From Peptoniphilus sp. GNH (GTDB taxonomy: Bacteria > Bacillota > Clostridia > Tissierellales > Peptoniphilaceae), in NCBI GenBank assembly GCA_021307325.1, contig CP089931.1, positions 1,760,979 through 1,824,978 on the forward strand: DNA of 64,000 bases. The letters are read 5' to 3'. Position 1 is the first letter of the stretch. Each line of letters starts with the position of its first letter. A program made the position numbers and the translations under genes. The notes under the pieces were generated by a model. The model was not told where the DNA came from. It searched no databases and was given only the letters and a program-made list of their open reading frames with translations. Below are positions 19,189 through 26,695 of this stretch, in pieces.

Positions 19189-19911
19189 TCATATTTCTAA
19201 ATATTCGATGATTTGTTCTCTATATTTGCTTTTTTGGTATTCTAAATCTTCCTTGTCATTGTAGCTTAGACAAATCTCGTTTGTGATTTGACCGGGCCTA
19301 TTTTTTAGGATGTAAATTCTGTCGCTTAGGTCTATGGCTTCGTAGATGTCATGTGTTATAAGCAGGCTTGTGAGATCTAGCTTGGCATGGATGCCCTTGT
19401 ACCACTTATGCAAATCTCTTTTTGTCAAGGCATCAAGTGCTGAGAAGGCTTCGTCTAGTAGAAAGAGTTTTTCTTTGAACATGTAAGTCCTTATGAGGGC
19501 TATACGCTGTCTCATACCTCCGCTTAGCTCTTTGGGGTACTTAGCCTTGTAATCTAGAAGGGAGAACTCTCTTAGCATTTCTTCTGCCTGCTTCTGGGCT
19601 TCTTTTTTATTGACTCCTTTTATTATGAGAGGGAGCATGACATTTTTTATAATGGTCTTGTGGTCTAGGAGCAAGTCTTTTTGCAACATATAGCTGACTT
19701 TGCCGACGAAGTTATTGTTTCCATTTACGAGAATTTCGCCAGTTTGCAATTTCTCTATGCCAGATATGATGTTAAAGAGGGTAGTCTTGCCGACGCCGCT
19801 TGCACCTATTATGGAGACTATCTCGCCCTTGTCTACGTGGATACTTATATCTTTTAGGATTTGAACATCCCCGTAGCTATGAGAAAGATTTTTTATTTCT
19901 AAGACTTTCAT
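19189..19911 (-). CDS. thiZ: Thiamin-precursor ABC transporter ATPase
   Basis: 240 residues of a single nucleotide-binding domain: Walker A GASGVGKTT, signature LSGGMRQRIALIRT, Walker B LFLLDEAFSALD and switch His LLITHD. It resembles the SsuB/TauB/ThiZ ATPases that drive import. It is the last gene of an operon with a ThiY-like binding protein and a permease under a TPP riboswitch, so a role in uptake of a thiamin building block, probably the hydroxymethylpyrimidine precursor, is inferred. Its ATG shares one base with the stop of the binding-protein gene. Confidence 0.87.
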   Translation of the reverse strand: MKVLEIKNLSHSYGDVQILKDISIHVDKGEIVSIIGASGVGKTTLFNIISGIEKLQTGEILVNGNNNFVGKVSYMLQKDLLLDHKTIIKNVMLPLIIKGVNKKEAQKQAEEMLREFSLLDYKAKYPKELSGGMRQRIALIRTYMFKEKLFLLDEAFSALDALTKRDLHKWYKGIHAKLDLTSLLITHDIYEAIDLSDRIYILKNRPGQITNEICLSYNDKEDLEYQKSKYREQIIEYLEI

Positions 19912-20951
19912 TATTTCAAGTAGTCGTTTGAGAATCCCATGTTTTCTTCTAGAGGCTTTTCGGTGATTTTATTTTCGTTTAGCCAGTTGTAGAAGGCATT
20001 CCAACGTGCTGGATCTATCTTTCCCCAATTGTTTTTGTCTTCTGCGTATTGCTTGGAGAGATATTTTTGTGATTCTATTACGAAGTCTTTTTTGTCTTTA
20101 AGTTCTGGTGCATATTTGATTAAGATTTCGGCTGCTTCTTCTGGATGATCCATTGCGTAGATGTAACCTTTTTTGATTGCTGATAGGATGTTTTCAGCTT
20201 CTTCTTTGTTTTCTTTTAGGTAGTCATTGTTTGCTATTATGACTGGTGAATAGTAGTCTAATTCTTTGGCGAAGTCTTTTAGGTAGAAGAAGTTGGTGTC
20301 TAGGTTCATAGATTTTGCCATTATGCCGTCCCAACCGTAGTAGATCCAAGCTGAGTCAAAGACCTTGTTTTCTATGGCCACTATGGAGTTGGCATCTGTA
20401 TTTGGAACTAGTTCCAATTTTGAAAAGTCTGCATTTTCTCTTTCCATTATATTTTTAATCATGGCTAGCTCGATGGGGTCATTCCAAGTGCCGTATTTTT
20501 TGCCTTCTAGGTCCTTGGGGCTTAGTATTTCTTTGTCCTTGCTAGATATGATACCTGATGTATTGTGTTCCACTATAGCTGCTACTGCTGTGATGCCAGC
20601 ACCTTTTGCTAGTTTGTTTGCCATACTATCTTGGAAGTAGATAGTGAAGGGAGCCTTGTTGTTTATTACAAGGTCTGATGAGCTATCTTCTGGTGGCAAT
20701 TTGATGTCTAGATCTATGCCGACATCTTTTAGGTAGCCTTTTTCCTTAGCTACATAGATACCTGTGTGGTTGGTGTTTGGTGTCCAGTCTAGGATGAAGT
20801 CAACTTTTTTTAATTCTTTTGCTTCTTGAGCAGCTTGTGTTTGTGTTGCCTTATTGTTTTCTTTGCTTTCCTTGTTTTCTTTTTTGTTTGAACAGCCCAC
20901 TGCGAAAACCATTAGTATGAGGGCCATTAGGGTTGATATTATTCTTTTCAT
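19911..20951 (-). CDS. thiY: ThiY-like substrate-binding lipoprotein for thiamin precursor
   Basis: About 346 residues. A signal peptide ends in a lipobox (VFAVGCSNKK), then a charged linker and an NMT1/THI5-like binding domain beginning VDFILDWTPNTNHTGIYVA, the typical first strand and ligand loop of ThiY. It would capture a pyrimidine precursor of thiamin outside the cell. I place the start at ATG 20949-20951 because AGGAGA lies just upstream and it begins the signal peptide; the frame runs open 59 codons further but only through the permease gene. It overlaps the permease by four bases (ATGA). Confidence 0.88.
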   Translation of the reverse strand: MKRIISTLMALILMVFAVGCSNKKENKESKENNKATQTQAAQEAKELKKVDFILDWTPNTNHTGIYVAKEKGYLKDVGIDLDIKLPPEDSSSDLVINNKAPFTIYFQDSMANKLAKGAGITAVAAIVEHNTSGIISSKDKEILSPKDLEGKKYGTWNDPIELAMIKNIMERENADFSKLELVPNTDANSIVAIENKVFDSAWIYYGWDGIMAKSMNLDTNFFYLKDFAKELDYYSPVIIANNDYLKENKEEAENILSAIKKGYIYAMDHPEEAAEILIKYAPELKDKKDFVIESQKYLSKQYAEDKNNWGKIDPARWNAFYNWLNENKITEKPLEENMGFSNDYLK

Positions 20952-21718
20952 TTCTTTTCTCCTATATATTTCCATTTTAGAAATTTTCTTTCGCTTATTT
21001 TTACCAGTTCCATGCTGGCTAAACTTATCACGGATATCAAGATGATGATTGCAAACATTGTGTCGTATTGAAATAATTTTTTGGAACGAATCATATATAC
21101 TCCAAGTCCTTCGAAACTGCCAAGCCATTCTGATACGACAGCGGCTACAAAGGCGTAGGAAACGCTGACTCTTAAGCCGGCGTAAAAGTAGCTAAGGGCA
21201 TTGGGTATTTTGATGTGCCACATGATTTGCATCTTGCTTGCGTTCATAAGTCTTAGAAGGCAGATGGCATCTTGGTCTGCATTTTTAAAACCGTCCAATA
21301 TACTTATCACGATTGGAAAGGTTGTGGTCAGTATTATGAGGACTATTTTTGGAGCCATTCCGTAGCCTAACCACAAGACTAAGATTGGGGCTATGGCTAT
21401 TGTCGGTATGGTTTGGGTTATTATTAGCAGGGGATAGATGGCCTTATTTAAGACTTGAAAATTATCCATAATTATTGCCAAAAAACAGCCTATTATAATT
21501 CCGTAAAAAAGACCTATGATTGCTTCTATTATTGTGATTTTTGAATGAAATAGAAGATTGTCAAAGTTTTTGTAGAATGCTTGTATTATTTCTAGTGGCG
21601 TGGGAATTATATATTTTGGCAAAAGGTGCAGATTACCTGCTACTTGCCAGATAATTATGATAAGCAAGATGGTGATAAAGCTTATATGAGTGTCAATTAA
21701 ATTTTTTAATTTTTTCAT
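20948..21718 (-). CDS. thiX: Thiamin-precursor ABC transporter permease
   Basis: 256 residues with about six transmembrane helices and the binding-protein-dependent permease signature in the loop KNADQDAICLLRLMNASKMQ...IKIPNALSYFYAG, where the EAA-type contact with the ATPase lies. It resembles SsuC/ThiX permeases. It starts inside the preceding small gene (26-base overlap) with only a weak binding site, so it is probably translated by coupling. Substrate assignment rests on the ThiY-like neighbour and the TPP riboswitch. Confidence 0.87.
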   Translation of the reverse strand: MKKLKNLIDTHISFITILLIIIIWQVAGNLHLLPKYIIPTPLEIIQAFYKNFDNLLFHSKITIIEAIIGLFYGIIIGCFLAIIMDNFQVLNKAIYPLLIITQTIPTIAIAPILVLWLGYGMAPKIVLIILTTTFPIVISILDGFKNADQDAICLLRLMNASKMQIMWHIKIPNALSYFYAGLRVSVSYAFVAAVVSEWLGSFEGLGVYMIRSKKLFQYDTMFAIIILISVISLASMELVKISERKFLKWKYIGEKK

Positions 21719-21971
21719 CGATACTCAAAATTTTCCCATAATTTATTTTGACGTTTGCAAAGATGTTGTCATGTTCGCTGCCAGCCAGGACTATGGCGTT
21801 TTTTAATGACTCCATAAGATAGTCGTATTCGCCTTCGATGACAGTTTCAAAAGGGGTGACTACCATGTCCTTATGCCGACTTGCAAGATAAGAAATTACT
21901 TTGTCAATAACTTCTATTCTACATTCTTTACCGAGCGGCAAAATTTGCAGGGCTATACTACAATTTAACAA
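21693..21971 (-). CDS. Thiamin-binding protein of the MTH1187/YkoF family
   Basis: 92 residues of the small ferredoxin-like-fold family (Pfam PF01910) that binds thiamin or HMP. Visible family features are the start CSIALQILPLG, the central TPFETVIEGEYDYLMESL and the C-terminal IFANVKINYG. It is the first gene behind the TPP riboswitch and probably binds the pyrimidine precursor or thiamin in the cytoplasm. The start is a TTG at 21969-21971 with AAGGAGG ten bases upstream; no ATG is available at a suitable position. Confidence 0.8.
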   Translation of the reverse strand: MLNCSIALQILPLGKECRIEVIDKVISYLASRHKDMVVTPFETVIEGEYDYLMESLKNAIVLAGSEHDNIFANVKINYGKILSIDEKIKKFN

Positions 21972-22052
21972 AATAAAAAAACCTCCTTAAATCTAATACT
22001 TAGTTGTATCAATTTGGGAAGTTCTGCTTTAATCCAAATGGTAAATTTGCTT

Positions 22053-22137
22053 TATACTTACCTCCGCTAGCATTATCTAGATCAGGTTCGGTCAAAACTT
22101 TAAGTTTACTCTCAGACTGTTCACAGACTCCCGTATG
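22053..22137 (-). promoter_or_regulatory. TPP riboswitch (THI element)
   Basis: On the minus strand the conserved thiamin pyrophosphate aptamer can be read: an ATAC/GTAT closing stem (22133-22136 with 22054-22057), GGGAGTCTGT...ACAGTCTGAGAG for the pyrimidine-sensing arm, and GACCGAACCTGATCTAGATA followed by ATGCTAGCGGAGG for the pyrophosphate-sensing arm. It sits about 80 bases before the thiamin-transport operon. No intrinsic terminator is evident between aptamer and first gene; control of translation start is one option. Confidence 0.95.
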
Positions 22138-22170
22138 TTCATACTATCACAAAGATATGCAGCATACAAT

Positions 22171-22213
22171 AAAAAAGCTCTCTAAGAGGAAAAAATAAGG
22201 TCTCCTAAAGAGC
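22171..22213 (-). terminator. Terminator of the glutaredoxin-like gene
   Basis: GCTCT (22177-22181) pairs with AGAGC (22209-22213), and the stem continues inward with two mismatches. On the minus strand it runs into TTTTTT. It separates the 22248-22514 gene from the riboswitch region. Confidence 0.7.
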
Positions 22214-22247
22214 ATGGGTATTTTAAAATAATCAAGTGGGCTAGATT

Positions 22248-22514
22248 TCACCTTGAAAGTTTAGTGAGATCCATGGATTCTTGAAAACTTATAAAGTCCT
22301 TTGCTTCTGCGAGCATTATAAGGGGAATGCCAACTCGGCCTTCTTTTTTGATTTGGTCAAAGTAGGGGCAAGTGTCTCTTAGCTTCAAAAATCTTTTTAA
22401 ATTTTTCATAGACGCTGTGATGTCTACAAGTTCGTAGTTTAATTTAGACTGTTCGAAAGCTTTTATGGCTGGTGGACAGTCTGGACACAGACTCGAAACA
22501 AATAGAGTTATCAT
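22248..22514 (-). CDS. Glutaredoxin-like thiol-disulfide protein
   Basis: 88 residues with a thioredoxin-fold start MITLFVSSLCPDCPPA; the redox motif is CPDC at residues 10-13. The GRVGIPLIML segment carries the cis-proline expected opposite the active site. Such small proteins reduce disulfides or pass electrons to a partner enzyme; the partner is not clear. The ATG follows GAGGTGATATT. It is a single-gene unit with its own terminator. Confidence 0.8.
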   Translation of the reverse strand: MITLFVSSLCPDCPPAIKAFEQSKLNYELVDITASMKNLKRFLKLRDTCPYFDQIKKEGRVGIPLIMLAEAKDFISFQESMDLTKLSR

Positions 22515-22696
22515 AATATCACCTCGAAAGTTTTATACACCAAAAAAAATAATTTTACAAGCGGGTGGGGTGATAAAAAATTAATGTTTAATCGAAAGAA
22601 AAATTAAAAACGTTGTCATATTTTTGCGGTCAAGAGAATATTAAGGTTTTTCCATTTTAAAGTCTATAAATTTAGTGAATAAATTCGTCAAAAATA

Positions 22697-22725
22697 TTGA
22701 CTCAGATTAAGAATTTTGTTATTCT
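22697..22725 (+). promoter_or_regulatory. Promoter of the FMN-binding lipoprotein / flavoprotein genes
   Basis: TTGACT (22697-22702) and TATTCT (22720-22725) with 17-base spacing, 44 bases before the start codon at 22769. Confidence 0.55.
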
Positions 22726-22768
22726 ATTTACGAATTTTAATGATTTATTAAATTATTAGGATGAAAAA

Positions 22769-23056
22769 ATGAAAAATACAATAAGAAAAGCTTTGGCTTT
22801 GGGACTTATATGCTCGAGTGAATTTTCACTGATGGCATGTGGAAAGAAGAATGATGGAGAAGCTATGTATAAGGCTGGTACATATAAGGCTTCTGCCACA
22901 GGTTATAATCAAGATGTGCCTATCGAAATAGAAGTTAAGGTATCTGAAACTGCTATTGAAGACATAAAGGTGCTAAAAGCTGAAGAAACTGAAGGCATCG
23001 GTGCTGTTGCTCTAGAAGAGCTTCCAGCTAAGATGGTCGAAGCGAAGGCAAAATAA
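22769..23056 (+). CDS. FMN-binding-domain lipoprotein, C-terminally truncated
   Basis: 95 residues. A lipoprotein-type signal (LMACGKK) is followed by the first part of an FMN-binding (FMN_bind) domain: GTYKASATGYN...IEIEVKVSETAIEDIKVL and ETEGIGAVALEELPAKMVEA. Intact domains continue with an S/T-G-A-T motif whose threonine is covalently flavinylated by ApbE. Here a TAA comes first, and the 67 bases up to the next gene do not encode the missing part. It probably once supplied electrons to the flavoprotein reductase encoded next. It may now be non-functional or bind FMN only loosely. Confidence 0.75.
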   Translation: MKNTIRKALALGLICSSEFSLMACGKKNDGEAMYKAGTYKASATGYNQDVPIEIEVKVSETAIEDIKVLKAEETEGIGAVALEELPAKMVEAKAK

Positions 23057-23069
23057 AATAGTTAAAATT

Positions 23070-23098
23070 TAGCCGGTGGTGATCTGCCGGCTATTTTT
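23070..23098 (+). terminator. Hairpin with T-tract between the FMN-binding and reductase genes
   Basis: TAGCCGG (23070-23076) and CCGGCTA (23087-23093) pair around a 10-base loop and are followed by five T. It may lower expression of the downstream gene relative to the first. Confidence 0.75.
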
Positions 23099-23123
23099 AG
23101 GAAATTATTTTTAGGAGGTAAAA

Positions 23124-24716
23124 ATGAAGAAAAGAATTATTTCTCTTCTACTTGTGTTAGCCATGGCTTTTAGTCTTTCTGCTTGTGCAAAGACTGAAAA
23201 CAAGAAGGCAGAAGAAGGCAAGAATGAAGCAAATAAGACTGAAGCTAAGAAGGACAGCTATGAAACTGATGTGCTCGTAATAGGAGCTGGTGGAGCTGGA
23301 ATGGCAGCCGCACTTGCTGCTAATGAAGCAGGCAAGAACGTTTTGATTTTGGAGAAGGGTCAAATGACAGGCGGAAACACTACTAGGGCAACTGGTGGTA
23401 TGAATGCTGCAAAGACTCCTTACCAAGACGAAAACAAGTTTGAACCAGCTCAAAAAGAAGCAATTGAAAAGAAAATTGCAATTGCTAAAAAAGATTATCC
23501 TGAGTTGACAGAACTTGCTGACAAGGTGGCTGCTCAATTGGCAGAATACGAAAAGGATTCAAAGGGATACTTTGACTCTGTTGAGCTTTTCATGCTAGAC
23601 ACTATGGTGGGCGGCAAGAATCTAAACAATCCAGAACTTGTAAAGCAACTTACTGAAAATTCATCTGCTGCTATCGAATGGCTAAAGACTTACGGAATGG
23701 AACTTACAAATGTGGGCGCCTTTGGTGGGGCTTCTGTAATGAGAATTCACAGACCTATGAAGGATGGCAAGACTGTTGCTGTTGGACCATATCTAGTTTC
23801 TAATATGACTAAGGCTGTTAAGGACAAGAATATTGAAATAATATTCGAAAGTCCCGCTACTGAAATCCTTGTAGAAGATGGCAAGGTTGTAGGAGCAAAG
23901 GCAGGAGACATAAATATAAAGGCTAAATCTGTTGTAATAACAACAGGGGGATTTGGAGCCAATTTGGAAAAGGTTGCTGAAATCAAACCAGAACTAAAGG
24001 GCTTTGTAACTACAAATGCACCAACAATCACTGGTGATGGAATTTGGATGGCTCAAGCAATAGGAGCTGATGTAGTAGATATGGATCAAATTCAAATTCA
24101 CCCAACAGTAGAACAAGAAACTGCATCACTTATCACAGAAGGGGTGAGAGGAGATGGAGCAATCCTTGTAAACCAAGAAGGAAAGAGATTTGTAGACGAA
24201 GTGTCTACAAGAGATGTTGTATCAGCAGCAGAAATCGCTCAAACTGGTGGCTATGCTTATTTGATTTTCGACCAAAAAATGGCTGATGCATCTAATCCTA
24301 TCCAAGGTTACATCAAAAAGGGCTTCACAAAACAAGGCGACACTGTAGAAGCTTTGGCTAAAGAAATTGGAGTTGACGAAGCAACTTTCAAGGCCACTAT
24401 GGATGCTTGGAATGCAGCTGTAAAGGCTGGAAAAGACGAAGAATTTGGCAGAACTTCTTTCACAACAGAACTTGTAACTGGTCCTTTCTATGCAATCAAA
24501 CTTTCACCTGGCGTACATCACACTATGGGTGGTATAAAGATTAACAAAGACACTCAAGTAATAAACACTGAAGGCAAGGTAATAGAAAACCTATTTGCAG
24601 CAGGAGAAGTTACAGGAGGAGTTCACGGAGCTAATAGACTTGGCGGAAATGCAGTAGCAGATATAATTGTCTATGGTAAAATCGCTGGTCAAAAAGCGGC
24701 TGAAAACGCAAAATAA
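23124..24716 (+). CDS. Secreted flavoprotein reductase of the fumarate reductase / urocanate reductase family
   Basis: 530 residues. A signal peptide with lipobox (LSACAKT) and a charged linker lead into a flavocytochrome c-type FAD domain: VLVIGAGGAGMAAALAANEAG, GGNTTRATGGMNAA, later EGVRGDGAILVNQEGKRFVDE, GVHHTMGGI and GGVHGANRLGGNAVADII. Such lipoproteins sit outside the membrane and reduce small unsaturated acids (fumarate, urocanate, cinnamate-like compounds) as electron acceptors. Many relatives carry their own FMN_bind domain; this one does not, and the separate FMN-binding lipoprotein upstream is truncated. The true acceptor cannot be told. ATG follows TTAGGAGGTAAAA. Confidence 0.87.
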   Translation: MKKRIISLLLVLAMAFSLSACAKTENKKAEEGKNEANKTEAKKDSYETDVLVIGAGGAGMAAALAANEAGKNVLILEKGQMTGGNTTRATGGMNAAKTPYQDENKFEPAQKEAIEKKIAIAKKDYPELTELADKVAAQLAEYEKDSKGYFDSVELFMLDTMVGGKNLNNPELVKQLTENSSAAIEWLKTYGMELTNVGAFGGASVMRIHRPMKDGKTVAVGPYLVSNMTKAVKDKNIEIIFESPATEILVEDGKVVGAKAGDINIKAKSVVITTGGFGANLEKVAEIKPELKGFVTTNAPTITGDGIWMAQAIGADVVDMDQIQIHPTVEQETASLITEGVRGDGAILVNQEGKRFVDEVSTRDVVSAAEIAQTGGYAYLIFDQKMADASNPIQGYIKKGFTKQGDTVEALAKEIGVDEATFKATMDAWNAAVKAGKDEEFGRTSFTTELVTGPFYAIKLSPGVHHTMGGIKINKDTQVINTEGKVIENLFAAGEVTGGVHGANRLGGNAVADIIVYGKIAGQKAAENAK

Positions 24717-24728
24717 GATATAAAAAGT

Positions 24729-24757
24729 AAAAAGCTCCCTTCGGGGAATTTTTTTGA
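24729..24757 (+). terminator. Terminator after the flavoprotein reductase gene
   Basis: CTCCC and GGGA flank a TTCG tetraloop (24736-24748), with outer A-T pairs and a run of seven T. The T-tract ends at the ribosome binding site of the next gene. Confidence 0.75.
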
Positions 24758-24764
24758 GGTGAAA

Positions 24765-25604
24765 ATGAAAAATTTAAAACTAAGAGATGCAGTCTACGGA
24801 TTTTGCCTTGGAGATGCTCTGGGAGTCCCCTATGAATTTAGAAAGAGGGGGTCTTTCGAAGCCAAGGACATGGTAGGATATGGAAGTCATGAGATGCCAG
24901 AGGGAACTTGGTCTGATGATTCTTCCATGATGCTTGCGACGTGCCTTTCTATAAAAATAAATGGCAAATTGGACTTGGAAGATATAATGAAAAAATTTTG
25001 GCTTTGGTATGATAAAGGCTACTATACACCCTTTGGCGAATGTTTTGATGTTGGGATTACAACAGCAAATGTGCTAAGAAATTATGGAGACAGGGGGGAA
25101 ATTTTACCAGAAAAATCTTTTTATTCAAATGGAAATGGGTCACTTATGAGAATTTTACCTCTCATATTTTTGCCAGTTACAAAATCGGACATCTACAAGA
25201 CATCAGCACTGACTCATGGACATGAAATTTCCTTGAGGGCATGCCAACTTTATGTAGAGATTGGAAAAAAACTCTTAAAAGGAGAAGACTTGGCTCAAAT
25301 CTTAAAAAATTTAAAGCTGGATGAAGTTTTCTTTAGACTTTCTAGTCTGCAAGCTTTGCCAGAAGAAAAGATCAAATCGTCAGGCTATGTCGTGGACAGT
25401 TTAGAAGCTTGTCTTTGGTCAATTTTAAAATCCAAGTCCTACGAAGAAACTGTTTTAAGAGCTGTAAATCTGGGAGAAGACACAGACACCATTGCAGCCT
25501 TGGCAGGAGGCCTTGCAGGCATAATTTACGGCTATGACTCCTTCCCAGAAAGCTGGCTTAATAAGCTAAAAGGGAAGGACTTCATAGAATCTTGTCTCTT
25601 TTAA
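24765..25604 (+). CDS. ADP-ribosylglycohydrolase family protein
   Basis: 279 residues of the DraG/ARH fold. The N-terminal GFCLGDALGVPYEF, the metal ligands in GTWSDDSSMM, the internal NGNGSLMRILPL, and the C-terminal NLGEDTDTIAALAGGLAG with the second metal-binding D-x-D-T are all present, so both magnesium sites look intact. Members remove ADP-ribose from proteins, nucleic acids or small molecules. No partner ADP-ribosyltransferase is visible in the window. ATG 24765 is five bases after GAGG; the GTG at 24759 overlaps that site. Confidence 0.87.
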   Translation: MKNLKLRDAVYGFCLGDALGVPYEFRKRGSFEAKDMVGYGSHEMPEGTWSDDSSMMLATCLSIKINGKLDLEDIMKKFWLWYDKGYYTPFGECFDVGITTANVLRNYGDRGEILPEKSFYSNGNGSLMRILPLIFLPVTKSDIYKTSALTHGHEISLRACQLYVEIGKKLLKGEDLAQILKNLKLDEVFFRLSSLQALPEEKIKSSGYVVDSLEACLWSILKSKSYEETVLRAVNLGEDTDTIAALAGGLAGIIYGYDSFPESWLNKLKGKDFIESCLF

Positions 25605-25609
25605 AAATT

Positions 25610-25667
25610 AAATGGATCGGGTTTGACATGCTTAAAAAAAGCCGAATTCAAAACCGATCCATTTTTT
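25610..25667. terminator. Bidirectional terminator with long imperfect stem
   Basis: AATGGATCGG (25611-25620) pairs with CCGATCCATT (25654-25663), with a further TTTGA/TCAAA extension and a T-tract. The stop codon of the minus-strand DUF3169 gene lies at its edge. Confidence 0.8.
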
Positions 25668-26412
25668 ACTTACAGGATTTACCAATGGCAAGTTGAAAAG
25701 AAATCACATTAAAGACATTTATAAAAAGAATTAAAAAAATAGGCAACAAGCCTAAGTCCACCACAAAGCCCGCACATCCTATAAAGATCATAAGATAAAA
25801 CAAAAACCTACCCAACCGCATATAAGCTATAAAACTTGCCTTGGAAAGCTCTGCCAGCTCTTTTTCATCAAAAGTTTCTATAAATTTCTTTTGAAAATTT
25901 AGATTCATAAAATCAGAATTTTTTTCTGGATGATAAATTTTTAAAAGATCAAAACTCTTTTTTGAAAATATTGCATAGACAAGAAGGTCTAATAAAAACA
26001 CAAAAGAGCATATAAAGTACAAATTGCCAAAACTTTTCTCAACATAACCTCTAGTTAAAGACCAAATCGTAATAAAATAAAAACAAAAATTTATAAAAAG
26101 AGAAAGTTTGGAAACTGTCATGGACCAAGCCAGAGTTTTATCTTCAATTAAATCGCACTTATGCTTCAATTGATTTAGAACATCCCTTTTTCCCCTATAA
26201 AACAAGAACAGATAGACAAAAAGACCCAAAAGAGAAACCGCAAAAAATATATAAGAAGAATTGCTATAAAAAGCAAGCGAAATATTTTCGATAAAATAGT
26301 TAAAATCTATAAAAGAACTAGAAATACCAATGACAAGCCCACCGACTCCACCTATAAGAACTCCAAGCAAAATATATACTATAAATTTTTTTAAAAAATT
26401 AGACCATCGCAT
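25666..26412 (-). CDS. DUF3169-like membrane protein
   Basis: 248 residues with about six hydrophobic helices, a basic cytoplasmic loop after the second helix, and a C-terminal helix pair. The overall layout and sequence style (ILLGVLIGGVGGLVIG near the start, a FDEKELAEL-like helix before the last two membrane segments) resemble DUF3169, a Firmicutes family of unknown function. These genes usually follow a small XRE-type regulator, and a decayed one appears directly upstream. ATG 26410-26412 follows TTGGAGGTTTTT. Confidence 0.6.
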   Translation of the reverse strand: MRWSNFLKKFIVYILLGVLIGGVGGLVIGISSSFIDFNYFIENISLAFYSNSSYIFFAVSLLGLFVYLFLFYRGKRDVLNQLKHKCDLIEDKTLAWSMTVSKLSLFINFCFYFITIWSLTRGYVEKSFGNLYFICSFVFLLDLLVYAIFSKKSFDLLKIYHPEKNSDFMNLNFQKKFIETFDEKELAELSKASFIAYMRLGRFLFYLMIFIGCAGFVVDLGLLPIFLILFINVFNVISFQLAIGKSCK

Positions 26413-26414
26413 AA

Positions 26415-26620
26415 AAACCTCCAATAATTAGCCATAAGATTAGAAGAAAATATCTTAAACCTCAAATAAAAAGCCTTAGAAAGCCTAAAACAGACAATAA
26501 GATATAAATCATATCCGATACTTTCTATAAGTCTTATAGTCTGGCGATTCACAAAATCAGCATAACCAAACTCCGCCGATTTATATCTTTTTACTTTTAA
26601 AATCACATAAATTGTGTAAA
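26415..26620 (-). pseudogene. Decayed XRE-type HTH regulator upstream of the DUF3169 gene
   Basis: One minus-strand frame reads LKVKRYKSAEFGYADFVNRQ, then TIRLIES, then a YD-rich turn and CFRLSKAF, LRFKIF. This follows the order of small XRE regulators (RxxK, E-E-x-A-D-x-V, S-R-Q-T-I-x-x-I-E-x, Y-D-P-S-L, F-x-L-A-x-x-F, E-x-I-F). Key residues are missing: about three before RQT, the P-S of the turn, and the ED of the last helix. The frame has no proper start or binding site and runs into the next gene's start. I take it as a remnant, not a working gene. Confidence 0.45.
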
Positions 26621-26695
26621 AGCGACATAAAATACTTCTTAAAAATTGATAAATATCCCTATCGTTCAAAATTTGTTTTTTTATATATGTAGTTT

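Noticed and set aside
22004-22198. Plus-strand frame of 64 codons
   Set aside because: It lies over the TPP riboswitch and a terminator on the minus strand and has no homology.
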